A stretch of DNA of 38,313 nucleotides from Nitrosovibrio sp. Nv4 (GTDB taxonomy: Bacteria; Pseudomonadota; Gammaproteobacteria; Burkholderiales; Nitrosomonadaceae): positions 1-38,313 of the forward strand of contig CAMAPK010000019.1 of NCBI GenBank assembly GCA_945860135.1, given 5' to 3'. How positions within the stretch are numbered: the first letter of the stretch is position 1; every line of letters begins with the position of its first letter. The notes under the pieces were generated by a model. The model did no database searches. It saw nothing but the letters and a program-made list of their open reading frames with translations, and was not told the DNA's origin. Position numbers and translations under genes: made by a program. Of this stretch, positions 35,976-38,313 are shown piece by piece.

Positions 35976-36323
35976 CAAGTGCTGCTCATCCCGGCAAGGC
36001 CCGCACAAACACGCCCGACAAACGGGCAGATTATGATTTTATTCTTTATCTCTTTCAATGTCTTCCCGTCAACAGGCACTAGTTGGACCGTTCCACAAGC
36101 ACCGTCAGACCTTCCCATGGCTGAAACAATACATCACCTATATACGTCCGAATGCCCATTATAAGCTTGCCGAAAATCCTGCGTGTGACTGAACCCCGCA
36201 AGCGACTGCTCGCAACGAAAGTTCTTGTTGCAGCTATCTACTTGACAGGGCGGTTTACCTGCGGCATAAGAATATCAGGATACTGCTTTTAATTTGATCC
36301 GACCTATCGTTATGAGGCTGCCA
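35976..36323. other. Divergent intergenic region between SRPBCC and TIGR04073 copy 2
   Basis: 348 bp with promoters for both directions expected. A candidate for the plus strand is at 36242-36270. A small hairpin GCCCG-ACAAA-CGGGC lies at 36013-36027. No gene is seen. Confidence 0.45.
36242..36270 (+). promoter_or_regulatory. Candidate promoter of TIGR04073 copy 2
   Basis: A perfect TTGACA (36242-36247), 17-bp spacing and CATAAG (36265-36270; four of six -10 positions). The leader would be about 47 nt. Confidence 0.45.
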
Positions 36324-36689
36324 ATGAAAAAAATGCTCAGAACTCTGCTGATATTATCCGCACTACTCCTTTTCTCCCCACAGGCCGCCGTGGCTGAAAG
36401 CTACCCGGCCAAGGCAGCCGAAAAATTAGCAAATGGCATTGCTAATATGTCCACTGGCGTCGTGGAAATTCCTAAAACCATAGTCATAACCAGCCAAAGT
36501 GAAGGCGTTGCTTATGGTGTGACAGCTGGAATTATGATGGGCATTATGCAGATGGTTGGCCGCACCTTGCATGGTGCTCTGGATGTGGCGACATTTATGG
36601 TTCCCACCAAACCATTGGTCACCCCTGAGTATGTTTGGAAAGATTTCAACAAGGAAACCACTTACAGTTCTGACCTGCAATTACGCTAA
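36324..36689 (+). CDS. Exosortase-associated TIGR04073 family protein (copy 2)
   Basis: This 121-aa exported protein has a signal peptide (KKMLRTLLILSALLLFSPQAAVA) and the body ANGIANMSTGVVEIPKTIV...EGVAYGVTAGIMMGIMQMVGRTLHGALDVATFMVPT. It matches copy 1 at most positions of the core. TGAGG lies about 6 nt before the ATG at 36324, which I prefer to the upstream start at 36294. A short GC hairpin follows at 36742. Confidence 0.85.
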   Translation: MKKMLRTLLILSALLLFSPQAAVAESYPAKAAEKLANGIANMSTGVVEIPKTIVITSQSEGVAYGVTAGIMMGIMQMVGRTLHGALDVATFMVPTKPLVTPEYVWKDFNKETTYSSDLQLR

Positions 36690-36741
36690 TGTATATTTGA
36701 GTAAGCAAGTCGATCTTTCTGGGCCGCAGAGGAGCTAAACC

Positions 36742-36765
36742 GGGCGGGGCGCCCTCTCTTTGTTT
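36742..36765 (+). terminator. Short hairpin with T-rich tail
   Basis: GGGCG-GGG-CGCCC (36742-36754) followed by tctctttgttt. The stem has only 5 bp, so it is a possible terminator for TIGR04073 copy 2. Confidence 0.4.
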
Positions 36766-36841
36766 GATAGCGGCAGCATTCTGTATTTTTCTGCACCAGC
36801 TTTACGCCCGAGGGAAGCACAACAAACAAAAGCTGCTCTCC

Positions 36842-38155
36842 ATGACCCCACACAACCAGTCACCCTACCTCGCAGCCCATGTGAGTCGACGAGAAGTCTG
36901 GGCTTGGGCAATGTACGATTTTGCCAATTCCGGCTATACCACTGTTGTCATTACCGCGATTTTTAATGCCTACTTCGTTGCGGTCGTCGCGGGCAATCAA
37001 GAGTGGGCGACATTTGCCTGGACCCTGGCGCTGGCGGTTTCGTATGCGCTCGTTATCCTGACAGCACCGGTACTGGGTGCATATGCTGATGCCCATGCGG
37101 CGAAGAAGCGTCTGCTGTTCGTGACTACCGTTGGCTGCGTTGGATTCACTGCGCTGCTTTGTTTTGTCGAGCCGGGGGATTTGTGGCTGGCCATAGCACT
37201 TATCATTCTCACCAATTTCTTTTTTGGTAGCGGCGAAAACCTGATTGCCGCCTTCCTACCGGAACTGGCACCGGGAGAGGCTTTGGGGAAAGTGTCAGGC
37301 TGGGGCTGGTGCCTGGGTTATATTGGGGGCCTAGTAAGCTTGGGTTGCTCGCTCATTTATGTCACCTGGGCACAGGAACAGGGGCAGCAGGCCGAACAGT
37401 TTGTGCCTGTGACCATGCTGATAACCGCTGTTCTGTTTGCCGCATCCAGCATTCCGACTTTTCTTTATCTAAAGGAGCGGGCGCTGCCGCAACCACTTCT
37501 GCCTGGGCGGCGCGTAGTGCGTCAGTCACTCGCGCGTTTGAGCGAGACACTCACGCATGCCAGCCGCTATCGCGACCTGATGCGTTTCCTTGCCTGTCTC
37601 GTATTCTATCAGGCAGGTATCCAGACAGTAATCATACTGGCAGCGATATATGCTCAGCAGGTAATGGGTTTTGACACCAGCGACACCATGCTTCTGGTAT
37701 TGCTGGTCAATATCACCGCTGCGCTGGGTGCATTCGCATTCGGCAGCGTTCAGGACAGAATTGGCCATATCCCCACCATTGCATTGACCCTGGTTGGCTG
37801 GATCATCATGGTGTTGCTGGCTTGGGCTGCGGAAGGTCCCGCCATGTTCTGGCTGGCTGCCAATATCGCCGGTCTCTGTCTTGGTGCCTCCCAGTCTGCG
37901 GGACGGGCGCTGGTCGGCTTCTTCAGTCCCGCTTCCCGACGCGCAGAATTTTTCGGGCTATGGGGCTTGGCAGTAAAACTGTCGTCGATACTTGGCCCGG
38001 TGACCTACGGGTTGATCAGCTGGATTACAGCTGGTGATCATCGTCTTGCGATGCTGGCTACCGGCAGCTATTTTATTATCGGCTTGATAATCTTGATGGG
38101 TGTGAATGTACAGCGTGGTCGTCAAGCAGCATTACACGGTGAAGCGGCCCTTTAA
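36842..38155 (+). CDS. MFS transporter, UMF1 (Atg22-like) family
   Basis: The 437-aa protein has about twelve membrane helices. Family features are WAWAMYDFANSGYTTVVITAIFNAYF at the start (about 18-43), APVLGAYADAHAAKKRLL (the MFS loop 2-3 motif) and FFFGSGENLIAAFLPELAP. UMF1 proteins are related to fungal vacuolar effluxer Atg22; the bacterial substrate is unknown. The ATG at 36842 gives the normal N-terminus; an upstream TTG at 36764 would add an unlikely 26 residues. No strong ribosome site is visible. Confidence 0.88.
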   Translation: MTPHNQSPYLAAHVSRREVWAWAMYDFANSGYTTVVITAIFNAYFVAVVAGNQEWATFAWTLALAVSYALVILTAPVLGAYADAHAAKKRLLFVTTVGCVGFTALLCFVEPGDLWLAIALIILTNFFFGSGENLIAAFLPELAPGEALGKVSGWGWCLGYIGGLVSLGCSLIYVTWAQEQGQQAEQFVPVTMLITAVLFAASSIPTFLYLKERALPQPLLPGRRVVRQSLARLSETLTHASRYRDLMRFLACLVFYQAGIQTVIILAAIYAQQVMGFDTSDTMLLVLLVNITAALGAFAFGSVQDRIGHIPTIALTLVGWIIMVLLAWAAEGPAMFWLAANIAGLCLGASQSAGRALVGFFSPASRRAEFFGLWGLAVKLSSILGPVTYGLISWITAGDHRLAMLATGSYFIIGLIILMGVNVQRGRQAALHGEAAL

Positions 38156-38163
38156 ATTAGCGG

Positions 38164-38173
38164 CCCCCCCCCC
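38164..38173. repeat. Homopolymer of 10 C
   Basis: Ten consecutive C on the plus strand, 8 bp after the MFS stop and just after the end of the minus-strand frame at the window edge. Such runs are prone to slippage in vivo and to sequencing error. Confidence 0.9.
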
Positions 38174-38176
38174 TCA

Positions 38177-38313
38177 ATGCTGCATATGGTGATGACCGCT
38201 GTGGCCAGCGGCGGCGGGTTGGCTGGCGGGCTTCCTGGTGGCCGCGGGCTTGGCCTTGGGCTTGAGCGGGGTGAAGCGCGCCGATTGCGCCTCCTGTCCC
38301 GGCAGCTTGACGA
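38177..38313 (-). CDS. Partial basic, His-ended protein, probably with a frame error
   Basis: At the window edge two minus-strand frames look coding in turn: KLPGQEAQSARFTPLKPKAKA first, then AATRKPASQPAAAGHSGHHHMQH ending at TGA (38177-38179). Joined they make a plausible basic, Pro/Ala-rich C-terminus with a His-rich end. A one-base shift near 38240 would connect them. I cannot name the family. It may be a sequencing error or a real frameshift. Confidence 0.3.

Overview
The window reads as one chromosomal stretch of a betaproteobacterium. The gene orders ribF-ileS-lspA, ftsE-ftsX-rpoH, mlaFEDCB followed by an ABC-2 exporter and ibaG, and aroQ-accB-accC-prmA-zinc-ribbon gene are all typical of that class. 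The first gene is the 3' end of a NapC/NirT-type multihaem cytochrome c. With two TIGR04073 (exosortase-associated) paralogues at the other end, this makes an ammonia oxidiser of the Nitrosomonas/Nitrosospira kind a reasonable guess. Genus is inference only.

Layout. 1-3.6 kb: cytochrome tail, an unrecognised membrane protein, the RhlE-type RNA helicase and a PduO-type cobalamin adenosyltransferase. 3.6-8.0 kb (minus): lspA, ileS, ribF. 8.2-10.7 kb (plus): ftsE, ftsX and rpoH. rpoH is preceded by a long CIRCE-type palindrome that overlaps a sigma-E-like promoter. 10.8-16.0 kb (minus): ibaG, an ABC-2 exporter pair and mlaB, C, D, E, F (retrograde phospholipid transport). 16.1-20.5 kb (minus): a zinc-ribbon/DUF3426 membrane protein, prmA, accC, accB and aroQ.

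20.88-30.35 kb is an integrated element anchored in tRNA-Thr(CGT). The intact tRNA is at the left end and a 45-nt copy of its 3' end at the right end, 9391 bp away. The integrase reads antisense through the whole tRNA. It is followed by an excisionase-like HTH gene, a replication initiation factor of the filamentous-phage type behind a strong, palindrome-overlapped promoter, and an unrecognised 162-aa gene. The cargo is a GAF-GGDEF protein, a winged-helix/MNT nucleotidyltransferase plus HEPN-like toxin-antitoxin pair, and a 994-aa membrane PAS-GAF-GGDEF-EAL protein. The two GGDEF proteins are diverged paralogues in opposite orientation. An exact 18-bp direct repeat made of two TGTGTCA heptamers lies just inside each end and looks like an integrase arm site.

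30.5-34.5 kb is accessory-looking DNA: an ArsB-type arsenite permease with a VOC-fold partner, a decayed fragment resembling an IS3 OrfA start, an unknown membrane protein, a frameshifted 5' gene fragment and a membrane-anchored alpha/beta hydrolase. 34.7-36.7 kb holds two small exported TIGR04073 paralogues flanking an exported SRPBCC protein. A UMF1-type MFS transporter follows, and the window ends in a probable broken gene next to a 10-C run.

The least explained parts are the element's cargo and its control: cyclic-di-GMP genes around an operator-rich toxin-antitoxin module, together with a Rep-type replication gene. The dual heat-shock/envelope-stress signal in front of rpoH is the best regulatory find. 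All database-dependent statements are from memory of families; nothing was searched.
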